Of a DNA stretch of 64,000 nucleotides, positions 13,201-25,379 are shown in pieces; the stretch's first letter is position 1, and every line of letters starts with the position of its first letter. The DNA comes from Scortum barcoo (lineage: Eukaryota; Chordata; Actinopteri; Centrarchiformes; Terapontidae): assembly GCA_023238725.1 (NCBI GenBank), contig CM041531.1:16390643-16454642 (forward strand), in the 5' to 3' direction. The notes under the pieces were generated by a model. That model did not search any database and had not been told where the DNA came from. It was given only the letters and a program-made list of their open reading frames with translations. Both the position numbers and the translations under genes were made by a program.

Positions 13201-16200
13201 TGCTTGAATAAAAAATTGTGGTGATACTGCTAATAATTGGCTGTTGTAATTATACTACCATTTGGTAGCTTCATACTACATGTGTCTGCAGTTGTGTAAT
13301 TGTGATATTAGCATTTTCCATCCCTTTCGTGAGTAACATAAAGCATGTAGTCATGTATCCAAGTTAAAGATTTATGAGGTCACAAGTGTCTCCCGCTTTT
13401 ATAGTCAAGTCAAAAGTCGTTGAATGTTACATGGATTAGGGTGTGTCACGAGTCTTGAACATTAGCTTAATATCCTAAACGTGACTTTGCTCTGTGTGTG
13501 TGTGTGTGGTTATTTTACAAAGTTCCTTAATTAAAGCTTCAAACATTATACTGTATTCTGTTCTCAGATCTTTAACCAAATGATTCACTATTGGGGTAAC
13601 TGCATCAAAATAAGAGCTATTCATACAGTCAAGTATCTAATAACAGGTGTTTTCTCATTAACAGCAGCTGCCTTGGTAGCTACAAGCAAGACAGCAAAGC
13701 AATAAAAAAAGCCCATTTTACATTGTATGTTTGTATCTTTGATGCCAAAATTGCTTCAAATAGCATTTTTATTTCCAAAAATACACTTCCCTCCTCTTTT
13801 TTCTTCAAAGATGTGTTCTGTGTTTGTTTATTCTACATTGCTGCAAATGAGTAATGGTGTAAAAGTGGATTTTGAGATGAACCAGACCCTGTGGCCTGTG
13901 TTCTTAGCTGCTGTGTTTTTTGGCAGATTGGAGAGCGAGGGCTGAATCTGTCAGGGGGGCAGAAGCAGAGGATCAGCCTGGCCAGAGCTGTTTATGCCAA
14001 TAAAGACATCTTCCTCCTTGATGATCCGTTGTCTGCCGTTGACGCCCATGTGGGGAAACACATTTTTGAAGAATGCATTAAGAAGGAGCTCCAGGGAAAA
14101 TCCATCATACTGGTCACACACCAGTTGCAGGTGGGAAGATAGACACAGTTGCATTCTCGAGCAGACGTTTATCAGTCAAAAACATTTCGTACAGTCTATC
14201 TTTGTATCCTTTTAGATTAGAAGATCTGTACCATCCAATTCAGTTAGACCCCAAAATATAAGTAAATCATACACCAGGAAGTGGTGTTTGATTGCCACTG
14301 CTACTATGAATTGAATTGTGTGCAATATTGCAAGGCACTCAGAAGAGACTGTCTGCCAAATATCATAAATGTGTGATATGTGCAAGTGATGGTGTTTGCT
14401 AGATCTCTGGCCACAGTCCTGGGATGTTTTTTTTTTGTTTGTTTTTTGTTTTTTTTCTTACATGGTTGTCTTCGCTCCTTGTGTCTGACAGTATCTTGAG
14501 TTCTGTGACGACATTTTGCTTCTGGAAGATGGGGAGGTGCGGGAGGCCGGAGACCATCAGGCTCTGGTGAAGGCCAACGGACGCTACGCTCAGCTCATCA
14601 GGAACTACCAGATGGAACAGGCCAAAGTATAAAAAAAAAAAAGTAACACTGCATAACTCAGATGTAGTGTAGCTCTGCTGTTCTCAACATGTATCCTTAT
14701 CATTTTACTACTGTAGCTATAAAACCTTTTAACCTTTTCTGTCAGTATTGCTGGTACATGTGAGATATAATTTGAATACTGAGGTATGTCAGAGGTTTAT
14801 AGTGCAGGAACATTCTTCTTCTTTGGCAAGTTAATGGTTTACCACCTAATTAAGGTGAAAGTAAGCTATTTTCAACTTGTCCAGACTCACGTATCACAGT
14901 TTCTCCTGTTTTTTACAGACTCAGAAAGAGGAGGATGAAATGTCACCCCAAGATGCTGCCCAGCTGAAGGAGGTTGAGCTTAGAGATCGCGCAGACAGCG
15001 GGATAGTAAACCCAGGTACAGAAAAATAAATGTTTGAAAGTGTAATGATCAAAAGTAGATTATATAGGAGAGCTTGTGGAGTAGTGAAAATAAGGATGGA
15101 GTTTGTTAGAAGCGTAGCACATCCTGTAGTAACTGGTAGAAACTACCTCTAAAAGCGTTTTAGAGAACAGAACCAATCAGAGCACAGACGGCAATACTGA
15201 AGAATGTGCTGTTATCTGTGCAGTCATCTGAAAACTGTAAAAGCAGCCAATAATAACCAGGAGTAGGTAAAAGGTAGTACCAGCTGTCCAACAGTGAGTG
15301 ATAAAAAGAAGGCAGAGTGCAGGGCAGCAAACCTGCTGTCGAATTGTCAATATACTGGTAATATTTGGGAATTTTCATGCCTTGATTAGAGTTGAGAGAT
15401 GTCATTTTATTTATATTTCCCCCTAACATCTGTGCTTCCTTTCAGCATTTGACATGTCAGACGAAAATAATGAAGGAGCGACAGCTGACCAAAAATGTAA
15501 GTCTACAAAAGGTATTAAATTGTAATTCTGTTGTTGGTGCAGGGTCAACCAGTTCAGATCTAACATACATACATATAAACAGTCTCTGCAAGGAGGTCAG
15601 GCTCATATGGGTCCACTTTAATGTGTCTGAAAGACAAAGGACACGCAACTTAAAAATCAAAATCAAAAATCTAATTTATTTATTTATTTAGAGCCCAAAA
15701 TCACAAACATTGTTTGCCTCGGAGGGCTTTACAATCTGTACAGTTGTGACACCCTCTGTCCTTAGACCCTCGAACCGAGTCAGGAAAAACTTCAAAAAAG
15801 CCCTTTATGGGAAAAAGAAGAAACCTGAGGAAGAGCCACAGATGAGGGATCCCTCTCCCTGGGACGGACAGACGTGCAATAGATGCCACATGTACAGAGA
15901 ACATCACCATCAATCATATAGGGAATTATACTTGCTGAGTTCATGGGTTTAGTCCACGTATGAGGTATCACAAGTAATGGAAATGAGTCCGTGAGTCCAG
16001 GTGCATCTCTAGATGTCCTCATATGGAGCTCTCTGGCCACTCGGTCTTCTCTCCACAACACAGACACAGATCATGTCCCCACCAGGCCAGTGAACCTCAG
16101 ATAGATGGACCACAACCAGAATCAGTGAGGAACCTGCAAGACTGGAGAGAAGAAAGAGGACCGGGGCTCCGGCAGTAACATGCACTTTACAGGACATAAG

Positions 16201-17613
16201 AGTATTCACATTAACCGCTTTAACCAATTTAACCACTTTAACTACTTTAACCAGTTTAACCACTTTAGCCACTTTTACCAGTTTATAAGGTGACTCCAGT
16301 TTGCACTACTACCATAATAAGAGTAGAGGAAGCAAAGGAAGAGAAGAAGCAGAGAAAGAGGAAGCAGAGACAGAGGAAGAGGGAGAGGTGCCCGATGCAG
16401 TGGCCAGTAAACTTCAACAAATGACTGACTTCACACAGTGATTGTTTAGGTGGAGGTGTGAAAGAAGGCAGGGTTTGAACTTCTGTCCCAATATCTCATT
16501 CTTACACAAACTATTTGAATAATAGTTGAAAAAACACAAAACAACTAAAAACACTGAATTCCTTACAGGACAGAAAATGTGTGCCACCATTTCACCATTT
16601 GCATATTTAAAAGCAGTCTGAAGAGCATTAAACTGGTTATGAATTTTAATATCAATGCCTCATATAACCTACATAAGATAACAAGACCAACAACGAGAAA
16701 ATTACTATTTCTATTCGTTTCTCATAGTTATTCTTAATGCCTGCCACTGGGTTGGATTTTTCTGCTGCATCAGACTAAGTAGTGCTGTGGTTTGCACTTG
16801 GTGAATTTGAGATGCTTCAGTCACTAAACGGAAAACCGTCTCCAAAACGGCTGCCCGCTCTCCTCTTGGTGAAGTAGACTCCTTTAGGCAGAGGCAACAT
16901 GTAACCTACTGTGCGGTGAAACACTACTGCCTTTTCTACAGGGATCAAATCTCACACTTTTCCCACACTTGGTGGGCTTTTGCCTTCTCACACATCACAT
17001 AGACTATTTTCTTTTAGATACTAAGCTGTAAAAATACAGCAGACAATTTAAAATGAAAATAAAATACTTATTCATGATGATGTGTCTGTAGTTATATGAC
17101 ATTGAGACACATTGCATTAAGTTTGTTTGGATCTAAAGTGCACATTTACCTATATTTTTTCAAATTCTTGTTTGATGGGATCACAATCCAATTAGTCAGG
17201 ACACAGACAAATGGAAGTCACTTTAATCATGTTATGATTATATAAAGTTATAAATATCAAATCCCTTTCTATACCCTTAAGCTCCTGTCGAAGATCAGCT
17301 GGTCAGTCAGGAGTCCTCCACAGAAGGTGCTGTTTCCTGGAGAGTCTACCATCAATACTGCCAGGCAGCAGGAGGTCTGATACACACACACACACACACA
17401 CGTGCATGTATAGGCAGGCATGATTCTATACAATAATAGACAGTTCACACATGCCCAACTCCCCTTGATGATGTTTGATGTTTGACTCTGTCGCTGCAGG
17501 CTACATCATCATCTTCCTCACCATCCTGAACATCGTCATGATGATTGGATCCACTGCCTTCAGCAACTGGTGGCTCAGCTACTGGCTGGGGCAGGGTAAT
17601 GGGGTGAGAACCA

Positions 17614-17657
<44 letters not shown>

Positions 17658-20600
17658 TGTCCACATTTATTGCTGGATCATATCAGTTTCGTCTGTGCTG
17701 GAGGTGGTGTGAGAACAGACAGAGCGACACTCTCCCGATACCTACACCTTTATATAATTCCCCACTCACACAGCTCAACTCAACTGAACATCATTATACA
17801 GCAAAACACAGGTCTCTGAGAATGGGATTTATTTGTGTGAAAGCCAAATCAACAGACATTTTATTTTTCTCGCAATTTTTTTATGGATCTAATTTTACCC
17901 AGTGTTCTCTCCCACAGTAACTACACATTAATGGATGTTAACACATTTCTGTTTACTCTGGGATATCAGTTTTAGTCATTATGATGTGTCAAAAAAGTCC
18001 TTAAACACAGCCATTATACATTGACTTATACTGTGAACCACAACAGTATACTGACTGACCACACATGATCAGACCACAGATCATGAAATATGCATTATTT
18101 TCACATCTCTACACTATACAGTGACTATATTCATTGCATAAAAATCAATCTTGTATATAAAAACGTATGTTGTGTTATCTTTAACTAATATAATATATTT
18201 TATCCGCTTTTTTCCCGCTCAACCAACAAGACTTCAGTCCAGGGCAACATCTCAGAAAACGCCGACCTGCAATTCTACCAAATCATTTATGTTGTGGCGG
18301 TTATTATCATGGTGGTACTTGCCCTCATCAAACTCTTCTTCTACACTTGGGTCACCTTGAAGGCCGCCTGCAAATTCCACGATGCCATGTTCAAAAATGT
18401 AATGTGTAATGGCTGAACCCGCAGCCCTCTGTGTGCTTTCAAACATTCAAACAATATGAATAACAGATAACTGTGCTCACTCATCATAAGTCATTGTTCC
18501 TCTCTTAGATCATCGCCAGCCCCATGCATTTCTTCGACACGACACCGACAGGCCGCATCCTCAACCGCTTCTCCAAAGATCAAGAGGAGGTGGATTCTCT
18601 GCTTCCCTTGCACATGGACCCTTTCTTGCAGTTTTGTCTGATGGTCACCTTCACCATTGTCATCATCTCAGCTGTCTTCCCCCTCATGCTGGTGGCTGTG
18701 ATCATTATGGGAGCTCTGTTCACCCTCATTCTCTTGTGAGTTAACATGAGTTCAGTCTACACGTGATAAAATAGATCTCGAGGGTGAAACTGTAGCAATT
18801 CAGAGCCAGATATTGTTCTTCAAGGTGTTAATTACACGTTAAGTGAATTAAGTTACATGCATGTAATCTGCCAGTTGTTTTGTTGATGGATGGTACAGAG
18901 TTCTACTGAATATCAGTTGTGATTTCTCTGCAGTATTTTCCAGAGGAGTATCCGTCAGATGAAGAGGATGGAGAACATCAGCCGCTCTCCCTGCATCTCC
19001 CTCACCACCTCTACCGTGCAGGGCCTCAGCACCATCCATGCCTACAACATAAGAGACAGCCACATTAAAATGTAAGATACCAGAGTTGCTTAACATTGAA
19101 TACTTTAGAATTTTGCTTTCGTGCGAGTAGCAAAAGCAGCAGCTAATGTTTTAGTCACAGTGTCTCTGATGCTGATCTGCATGGCAAAATCTGTTTCATT
19201 GATCCCTGGAGGAATGCAGTATGTTCTCAAACTTTGGCCTGTCCTTTGTTGTAGGTTCAAGTCACTGAACGACTGCAACTCCAACCACTATTTACTGTTC
19301 CACTCTGGGACACGATGGCTGTCTTTCTGGCTGGACTTCATGGCTTCGGCTATGACGTTGTTGGTGGCTCTGTTTGTAGTGCTCAGTAGCGATGAAGTCA
19401 TCAGTCCGTCTTTGAAAGGCCTGGCCATATCTTATACCATACAGGTACCTTTGGACGGCAAATTAATGAGCATTTAATTATATTATTATATTATTAAACA
19501 CACACTGTAAGCAACTGCAACATGTGTGTTTACAGGCTGTGTTTATGTGTTGTTCAGTTGACAGGCATGCTTCAGTATGTAGTGAGGCAGTCGACGGAGG
19601 TGGAGGCAAGGTTCAACTCGGTAGAGCGGCTGCAGGAATACATCACGGTCAGACTTTAGACTTTTTTTACACTTGTTGTCTGGCTGCTGATCCATCTCTC
19701 TATGCTAGTCTTCTTGAGATGGGTCTTTAAGTTACTCATGAAGAGCTTTTGCTAAAGCTGTTTGTGTGTTTTGCCAAAACAGCCATAGACTTCCACTACA
19801 CAGTTGATAATCTTCTGACATCCCTCCTATCCCCTTCCTCAAAGTATCTGTGATTTATTGTGTAAAGGATTGTAAGTCTGAGGCGCCCAGGCACGTAAAG
19901 GGAGCTCAAATCCCAAAGGACTGGCCAAAGCATGGCTCCATTACCTTCCAGGACTACAAGATGAGGTACAGAGAGAATACACCTATTGTCCTCAACGGGC
20001 TCAATTTCGTCATCCGACCTGGAGAGAAGCTGGGCATTGTGGGAAGGACAGGCTCTGGTTAGTCCAATAATGTTACCCATAATTTTATTTATAGAATGTG
20101 GTGTCAATTAGCAATTTAGAAGATGTCAAGTTAATGTATTTGTCAGGATTCTACTGAAGGAAGTATTGGGCTATATCGTTCACTGTATACAGTCTATGAA
20201 CTATACTTTTCATCAAGTCCTGAATACACACACAATTTTATGTAGCTTTGAGATATTGTGACAATGGTTGCAGTGAAACATTCAGCTTCTCAACTGGATG
20301 CTTTGTGTCTGTAGGGAAGTCCTCTTTAGGTGTGGCTCTGTTCAGACTAGTGGAGCCGGCAGCAGGAACCATCGTGATAGATGGAGTGGACATCACGCAC
20401 ATCGGTCTGCAGGATCTGCGCAGTAAACTGTCTATCATTCCACAGGATCCGGTGCTATTTATTGGCACAGTCAGGTAACCTCAGATAACCGCTCACTCCG
20501 CAGAGATTTATGTTCACACACTTTGTCACTGTGTTAAAATAACTCTGTTTGCCTATAGGTACAATCTAGATCCCTTCAATAACTACACTGATGAGGAGAT

Positions 20601-22204
20601 CTGGACTGTGCTGGAGAAGACCTACATGAAGGACGCAGTATGTTATGCAGCACAGAACACAGTTTACTACAGCATGTGGTCATTTATCCAGACCAGATCT
20701 CATTAGCCAGCACAAATTTTCATACATAGTTATAAGAAAATTGTAAACTGACTATTCAATCCCTTGAACACAATGCTTAGAGACACAATGACAACTGCTT
20801 GTGATGCATGTCCTGAATTGTAATGTTATCTGAAAACTTTCAGTGGTTTCAAAATGTGGCGTTATGGTAGTAGCTGTAATGTCATTGAAAACTTATTTCT
20901 AAAATGCAATATTAACTCTTGCAGTAGTGGATGAGGTATTCAGATCCTTTACTTGAGTAAAAGTAACAATAACACTTGGTAATAATACTCCCTGACAAGT
21001 AGAAGCCCTGCATTTAAGCACTTACTTGAGAAAAAATACAGAAATATTATCAGCTTTATGTAAAGTAATAGTACTCTGTTACACAATTACATCATTAGAT
21101 TATTATTGCTGATGCATTATGTGTATCATATGTTTTAGTTGGTTGAGCTAGAATCAATTATTCCATATATTGGTGGGCAGTTAAATCCAGAATGTGTTTC
21201 ATATTTAAAATCTTAATTCAAAAAGTAACTAGTACCATATCTTAAATCTTTTCTTAAGCACAGTATTCAAGTACTCAAGTAAACATATCTGGCTATATTC
21301 CCCCACTGAACCACAGTAGTGATGTGTCATCTCATGTTACTCTTGGCAAGAGAGTGAATAAGTGTGTTTCCAAAAATGTCAAACTATTCCTTTGATGGGC
21401 TGTTTGATCACTGTCAGTCTATGTTGTAGTAGTAAAACGAATGCTATGCATATTGTGTTGTTCCCTCAGATCTCCAGACTGGAGGAGCAGCTACAGGCAC
21501 CGGTGCTTGAGAACGGAGAGAACTTCTCTGTAGGAGAAAGACAACTGATGTGTATGGCAAGAGCACTACTCCGCAACTCCAAGGTTTGCACACGTATCCG
21601 CTTCTCTTTTTGTTTTATTTTAACACTTTACAGTTTTGCTGCAGCTGAACATCTACTTGATTACTATTGTCACATATCTATGTGTTGTCAAACTAAGTAC
21701 CTGTTACTGATTTCTCTATTGACATTTACATCAATTACTCCACTTTCCTTTATTCATTTATCACATCATCACTATTTCTAGTTGTCTTGGACTGTGCAGT
21801 TTCCATCCCACCTGTCTCTTCCCAGCCAGTCTCCTCATCTACACTGACTTCTCCTTCATGTTGTCCAACAGATCATTCTTTTGGATGAGGCAACAGCGTC
21901 CATCGATGCAGAGACAGACGCTCTGATACAGAACACCATCAAAGAATCCTTCCAGGACTGCACCATGCTCACCATCGCCCATCGTATTAACACTGTGATG
22001 CATGCAGATCGTATTCTGGTCATGGATAACGGAGAGGTAACTAACTAGCACAAATACACAAAGTCTGCATGATCCTTGACCTTGACTCACAATAAGCTCT
22101 CTGTCCGACAGGTGGCAGAGTTAGAACATCCAGATGTGCTGAAGAACAGACCAGACTCTCTGTTCTTCTCACTCCTGACGGCTGCTAACACTGTGAACAC
22201 CTGA
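7225..22204 (+). CDS. abcc12: ATP-binding cassette transporter, subfamily C member 12-like (MRP9)
   Basis: This is a full-length short-type MRP without the extra N-terminal TMD0. It has two six-helix membrane domains and two ATP-binding domains; the family exports organic anions and conjugates, but the ABCC12 substrate is poorly defined. Coding exons: 7225-7275, 7554-7681, 7831-7978, 8191-8338, 8489-8725, 8880-9053, 9280-9427, 9869-10017, 10304-10411, 10897-11121, 11205-11276, 11481-11605, 12418-12490, 13927-14130, 14492-14626, 14919-15015, 15446-15496, 17282-17374, 17500-17603, 18231-18398, 18509-18735, 18934-19071, 19255-19444, 19558-19647, 19877-20057, 20315-20474, 20559-20637, 21470-21583, 21872-22036, 22112-22204. 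With one surplus base ignored they give 1357 residues, against 1359 for human ABCC12. NBD1: Walker A near 513-520, LSGGQ 603-607, Walker B LLDDP, His660. NBD2: Walker A 1150-1156, FSVGE 1253-1257, LLDEAT, His1309. NBD1 text such as HVGKHIFEECIKK favours ABCC12 over ABCC5. Exon 3 carries a frameshift. The ATG at 7210, in frame, is an alternative start. Confidence 0.92.
7831..7978 (+). other. abcc12: abcc12 coding exon 3 with a one-base frameshift
   Basis: The exon begins in frame with SHPVDNAGFLSF, the ABCC5/12 motif before the first membrane domain, and reads to FAWMTP. At the C5 run 7887-7891 the frame then slips. Read as is, it stops at TGA 7952-7954. In the next frame it continues MMWAMFRNKLDM and ends with the AG needed to complete Arg with exon 4. 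The exon is 148 bp while the phases of both neighbours require 147, so exactly one surplus base is present. Either a homopolymer error in the assembly or a true null allele would explain it. The donor GTCTGT is also weak. Confidence 0.85.
8191..10411 (+). other. abcc12: abcc12 first transmembrane domain (coding exons 4-9)
   Basis: Six exons with consistent phases encode roughly residues 109-430. The block opens with RLWRLWDEEVAKVG, the signature segment before TM1 in ABCC5/12. Hydrophobic helices follow, the cytoplasmic coupling segment ends MNEILSSIKLIKMYAW (exon 7), and the last helix pair ends AEAAVSLTRLR. A small LINE-like tail sits in the intron at 9105-9150. Confidence 0.9.
9105..9150 (+). 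mobile_element. Short non-LTR retroelement 3' tail in abcc12 intron
   Basis: GAATTTCCCC then GGGATCAATAAAGT and a run of TCTAT-type units is the typical 3' end of fish LINE/SINE insertions. Only the tail remains. The same kind of tail appears at 24144-24193. Confidence 0.6.
10897..14626 (+). other. abcc12: abcc12 nucleotide-binding domain 1 (coding exons 10-15)
   Basis: NBD1 spans six exons. Exon 11 carries Walker A (GNVGSGKTS), exon 12 the Q-loop (YVSQQAWIF), exon 14 IGERG, LSGGQ, LLDDP and the VTHQ switch histidine, and exon 15 the tail LLEDGEVREAGDHQ. The residue after the Walker B Asp is Asp rather than the catalytic Glu, as is usual for ABCC NBD1, so this site is expected to bind ATP but hydrolyse it poorly. 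The intron between exons 13 and 14 contains an LTR insertion. Confidence 0.92.
12526..13098 (+). mobile_element. Solo LTR, probably Ty3/Gypsy-like, in abcc12 intron 13
   Basis: This 573-bp block starts TGTTATGG and ends CTTGACA. It has the pyrimidine-rich, TTGTGTT-rich composition of fish Gypsy-type LTRs, a TATATA at 12907-12912 and an AATAAA at 13011-13016, about 100 bp apart as expected for U3-R. No internal retroviral coding sequence lies next to it, so it appears to be solo. I could not match a clean target-site duplication (CCAAA on the left, CTAAA on the right). The 106-residue open frame inside it is a compositional artefact. Confidence 0.55.
15660..16210. repeat. Dispersed repeat in abcc12 intron 17
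   Basis: The block opens with TTATTTATTTATT then GAGCCCAAAATCACAAACATT, with GCCTCGGAGGGCTTTACAA and ACCCTCGAACCGAGTCAGGAAA shortly after. I recognise this as a high-copy fish interspersed repeat, class uncertain. The open frames here on both strands are not genes. Both edges are approximate. Confidence 0.5.
16211..16285. repeat. Nine-bp minisatellite (TTTAACCAC-like)
   Basis: About eight imperfect tandem copies of a 9-mer close to TTTAACCAC, with single-base variants (GC, AAT, TAC, CAG). They give the repetitive KLVKVVKVV frame on the minus strand, which is not a gene. Confidence 0.85.
16286..17281. other. Remainder of abcc12 intron 17
   Basis: Contains a purine-rich AGAGGAAG stretch (about 16320-16390) and unremarkable AT-rich sequence. 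I see no exon. Confidence 0.4.
17382..17402. repeat. CA microsatellite
   Basis: Run of about nine CA units directly after coding exon 18 of abcc12. Simple repeat seen directly. Confidence 0.9.
17500..19647 (+). other. abcc12: abcc12 second transmembrane domain (coding exons 19-24)
   Basis: Six exons (about residues 788-1094) encode the second membrane domain. Exon 19 reads STAFSNWWLSYWLGQG, diagnostic of the ABCC5/11/12 group. Exon 20 has possible N-glycosylation motif NIS in the first extracellular loop and a helix. Exon 21 has the conserved FFDTTPTGRILNRFSKD coupling region. Exons 22-24 carry the SRSPCISLTTSTVQGL and VRQSTEVEARFNSVER segments. All phases join. Confidence 0.92.
17614..17657. 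repeat. CT/CA compound microsatellite
   Basis: Tandem TC units followed by CA units right after the exon 19 donor. The GERERERERE frame on the minus strand is its translation and not a gene. Confidence 0.9.
19877..22204 (+). other. abcc12: abcc12 nucleotide-binding domain 2 (coding exons 25-30)
   Basis: NBD2 is intact and canonical: MRYRENTPIVLNGLNF (A-loop region), GRTGSGKSS split between exons 25 and 26, IIPQDPVLF (Q-loop), the ABCC-type signature FSVGERQ, LLDEATAS with the catalytic Glu1278, and the switch His in TIAHR. The last exon ends TAANTVNT then TGA at 22202-22204. Confidence 0.93.
20922..21396. mobile_element. hAT-like MITE plus adjoining repeat fragment in abcc12 intron 27
   Basis: The block starts CAGTAGTGGATGAGGTATTCAG with TTTACTTGAGTAAAAGTA and ends AGTACTCAAGTAAAC then CCCCCACTG at 21308. 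This is the familiar non-autonomous fish element with CAGTG termini. A further fragment (about 21340-21396, GAGTGAATAAGTGTGTTTCC) matches a second dispersed family also seen near 40.6 and 54.4 kb. No clean 8-bp target duplication was visible. Confidence 0.6.
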
Positions 22205-22640
22205 TCCACAGAGGCCCTGTGACACCACAGCACCACTATCACCAATAAGTGTAACATGAAAATAATGATTCACTTACACAACCATATTTTCATCTCTTAT
22301 ATTGTAATCTGAATGGATGTGCTTGCATCAGGTATAACTAAGAGATGCAGTTTAATGTAATGCAGAAAAAAATGTTTTTTTGTAAATAGTGATGTATTTA
22401 TCACTCCTGTGAACTAAATGATATGATCTGTCATGGGTATTTAAAATATATTATTTACAGATTTTTTTTTTTATCTTTGTTTGCTGCCACTGTGCAAACC
22501 CCTACATGTGGAATGTCAGTCTGTTGTGTGAGAATGCACTACAAATGCAACATCATTTGAAAAGACTATAGCTTTTTATGATACTGAAGAACTGTAAACA
22601 TGTGTGCCATAAACTGAATAAATTATGGAAATTTGTAAGT
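22205..22640 (+). other. abcc12: abcc12 3' untranslated region
   Basis: AT-rich sequence from the stop codon to the polyadenylation signal AATAAA at 22618-22623. A GT-rich stretch (CACTGTGTGTTGTTTGC, about 22649-22665) could serve as the downstream element. The cleavage site is inferred to be about 22640. Confidence 0.65.
22618..22623 (+). terminator. abcc12: abcc12 polyadenylation signal
   Basis: AATAAA lies 414 bp after the abcc12 stop, with a GT-rich downstream element. Confidence 0.65.
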
Positions 22641-23917
22641 TTCAGTTTCACTGTGTGTTGTTTGCTACAATCACACATTTTCTTTTTCTTGTCATCTCCT
22701 GTAATTTGCATTTGAAAAGTCTTAGTCAAATGTTTAAATATTATATTCTTATTTTTACAGGCTATCGAGTGCTCTATTTTGCATCCATATTTTGCACAGT
22801 TGTTTTGTTTCACGCTCCCCACTCTTCTGAAACCATCAGGAAATGCTGATTGAAGGGGTGGCTAATGCAATAATGCAAAGAAAGTTTTCTACTATCGTTT
22901 TGGCTCTGTTAAAAGAGAATTTCACACACACTGGCGTCAAATCCAGCCAGTGTCTTATGTGGGAGGGGGTTTTCTGCTGTGGAAATCCCGTTAAGGCATG
23001 ACTTTCCTTTCAGCTGTGGTTATTGTGTTTTAGTGGTGAGGTCTCGTCCCCGGCATGCTCTTTCAATCCCCCTTTATCTCTCCACTCTTCATCCTCCCAA
23101 CTTCCACTCATGATAAAAATTATGGGCATACACAATATACATATTAAGATATATAATCTTTACACATGAAGCTATAAAGGGATGATTCACTTAAAAAAAA
23201 AAAAAAAAAAAGCATGTTAAAAAAAAAAAAAAATTAAGGGCTAAGCTAATGAGCACTTCATACTCAAGCCTGGCTGTTGTTGCATGGAAATCCAACTAAA
23301 AATAACCTGCCTTATATTTTAATTATTGCTTCATTTTAAGTGTTTACATAGATTATCACACTGATTAACAACATTTATGAAGTTCATAGAAATATGTTTA
23401 AAGATACCTTCAGGTACACACCCCAATCATTTAAATTAGATAATTACATGAAGGCATAGAAAGTCATCTCATAGACTCACCTATGAAAGCAAATAACAAG
23501 CAGCAGATGTATATATCTTTCTTGTTGCTATGTTGTTTTAGGTTTTGTTTTTTATGCCTTTACATCTCTTATGCCTTTACATCCGACCAGTGTAACAGTC
23601 TCAGGGATAAAAAAAAAACTGAAATGATTATAAATTCAGACAAATTCTCAGACCTGTACTGTAGGGAAGATTAGTCCCTGATAGTCTGCCTGACTGATCT
23701 GCATCCCCCACAGCATCAACTCTTTTCATTTTAATTCTTATACTCCCATCGTCACAGCAGCTCCTATATCTAGAAGTCATTTGGGTGAAAGAATTCCTTA
23801 CCCATAAAAAGTTGTTTGAAGTCCATCAGCTTATCTCATGAAACTGGAGCTGCATATCTAAAATTCAACAGAGGATGAAGAAACACCTTAGGCCAAGCAT
23901 TTTTGCTCATTACAACA

Positions 23918-24193
23918 CAGCATGACCTCCCCTACCTGGGGGTGGGGTGTTCTGTGCAGGACAAGAAGAGGCTCAACAGACTGATTAAAAGAGCCAGCTC
24001 AGTCTGTGGCTGCCCCCTGGACTCCATCGAGGTGATGGGGGAGATTTTACTATTTATTGTACATACTGCTTTTTGTGTCTTTGTGTGTTTTTTTGTCTAT
24101 TATTTAATGTCTCTTTTACTTTGTGTTTGAGCTGCTGTAACAGTGGAATTTCCCCACCTGTGGGATCAATAAAAAGATCTTATCTTATCTTAT
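23918..24193 (+). mobile_element. Non-LTR retrotransposon 3' fragment (CR1/L2/Rex-like)
   Basis: The frame contains VQDKKRLNRLIKRASSVCG and GCPLDSIE, the typical extreme C-terminus of fish non-LTR pol proteins. After the coding remnant come GTGGAATTTCCCC, GGGATCAATAAA and a short ATCTT tandem tail, the usual 3' end of such an element. It is a 5'-truncated dead copy; family assignment is approximate. Confidence 0.65.
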
Positions 24194-25379
24194 ACGTCTT
24201 TTCAGTGCCAACTAACTACAGATAACTACAACTAACCAACTAACTACAGTTAGTGTGTAGGTTTATGCAACCAAACACTGACACAATTCCCTGTTAATCC
24301 ACAACTCCAATGAAAATAGAGCAGGTGATGATGAGGAAGGATCTCCACTCTGTTACCAGCCTGTGGCTCACCAGTCTCACCATATGATTTATTTGCAAGC
24401 CAAGTCTAGTCTGTGAAATAAACAAAAACAAGAAAATGGTAGTGAAAATAACACAATTAGCTGTTGCAACAAATGCTCCTTTTTTCCTTCTGTTTTTGAC
24501 CAGCTGTCACTTGACTCAAGGACACATGATGGCACCAGAGCACCTTGCTTTAAAGCTGGAAATACCACTAATGTGTTAGTTGGGAGGCCTTACTTTCAAA
24601 ACACTTTAGCAAAGTGTCATCCCTTATGTAATGTGGCATATATGATACCTGAAATGTTCTCCCTGGGCACAGTTGAAAGCAAAATATATGTGTTAGGTTT
24701 TTAATTTAATTTAAAAGAAAAGATTCAAAGCTTCCAGTTTACACATGGTAAAAAAATTTATTTCTTACATCAGTTACTATGAGTAGTATGTTGGAGATAA
24801 TGATATAAGTATGAAAACATATTATTTTATTTCGATTCAAAGGGAATTGAGAATAAGCCTTCTGTTGTAGAAAACCATTACTTAAACATAGAGTGGGACT
24901 GTTGTTACATTTTAAAGTAATACTATAAGAACACTTCATCTCCAATTGCAATACAAAATAAGATGAAAAGGTTGTTACTCACTGCTGAACAATACAGAGG
25001 AAAAAGAGCTCTTTGTTTTGTTTACTTGTGTTGTTTGATGTTTGTTTGTTAATGATGTTCAGTCCTTTGGTGGAGGAGCCACAGGAGAAAAGAAACACAG
25101 TGTGAAGGACAATACACCCTACCCCGTCTCATTTTCTGTTTCCTTGCCAAAACAAACATGTCATCCAGCAGCTTACATTTTCTGTAAAACTGCCAGATTT
25201 ATCATCACTGAAAAACATTTTACACCTTTATGTTGTAAACAGTCTATAAAACAACACCACTTGCCACAGCATTTGCTGAGAGAAAAAGAGCTGAAGGTTG
25301 AAGAAGATAAAACACCGATCACAGAACAACACTTATGCAACACAAGTATGTTTTCCTGAATATACTTACATACTTTAAC

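Larger units (their letters stand above)
14919..17374 (+). other. abcc12: abcc12 inter-domain linker (coding exons 16-18)
   Basis: Three small exons encode an acidic, poorly conserved linker (about residues 709-788) between NBD1 and the second membrane domain. It ends in the conserved TEGAVSWRVYHQYCQAAGG segment (last Gly completed by exon 19). Exon 17 (51 bp) is supported mainly by phase (1 to 1) and a good donor GTAAGT, so it is the least certain coding exon. Confidence 0.75.

Noticed and set aside
16009..16272. Minus-strand frame with KLVKVVKVV repeats
   Set aside because: Translation of the 9-bp minisatellite and the adjoining dispersed repeat.
16211..16285. Possible CRISPR-like array
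   Set aside because: Units are 9 bp with no spacers, and the genome is a vertebrate.
23296..23305. Second perfect MEF2 consensus, CTAAAAATAA
   Set aside because: Lies 3.3 kb upstream with no supporting context; several such matches are expected by chance in AT-rich sequence.
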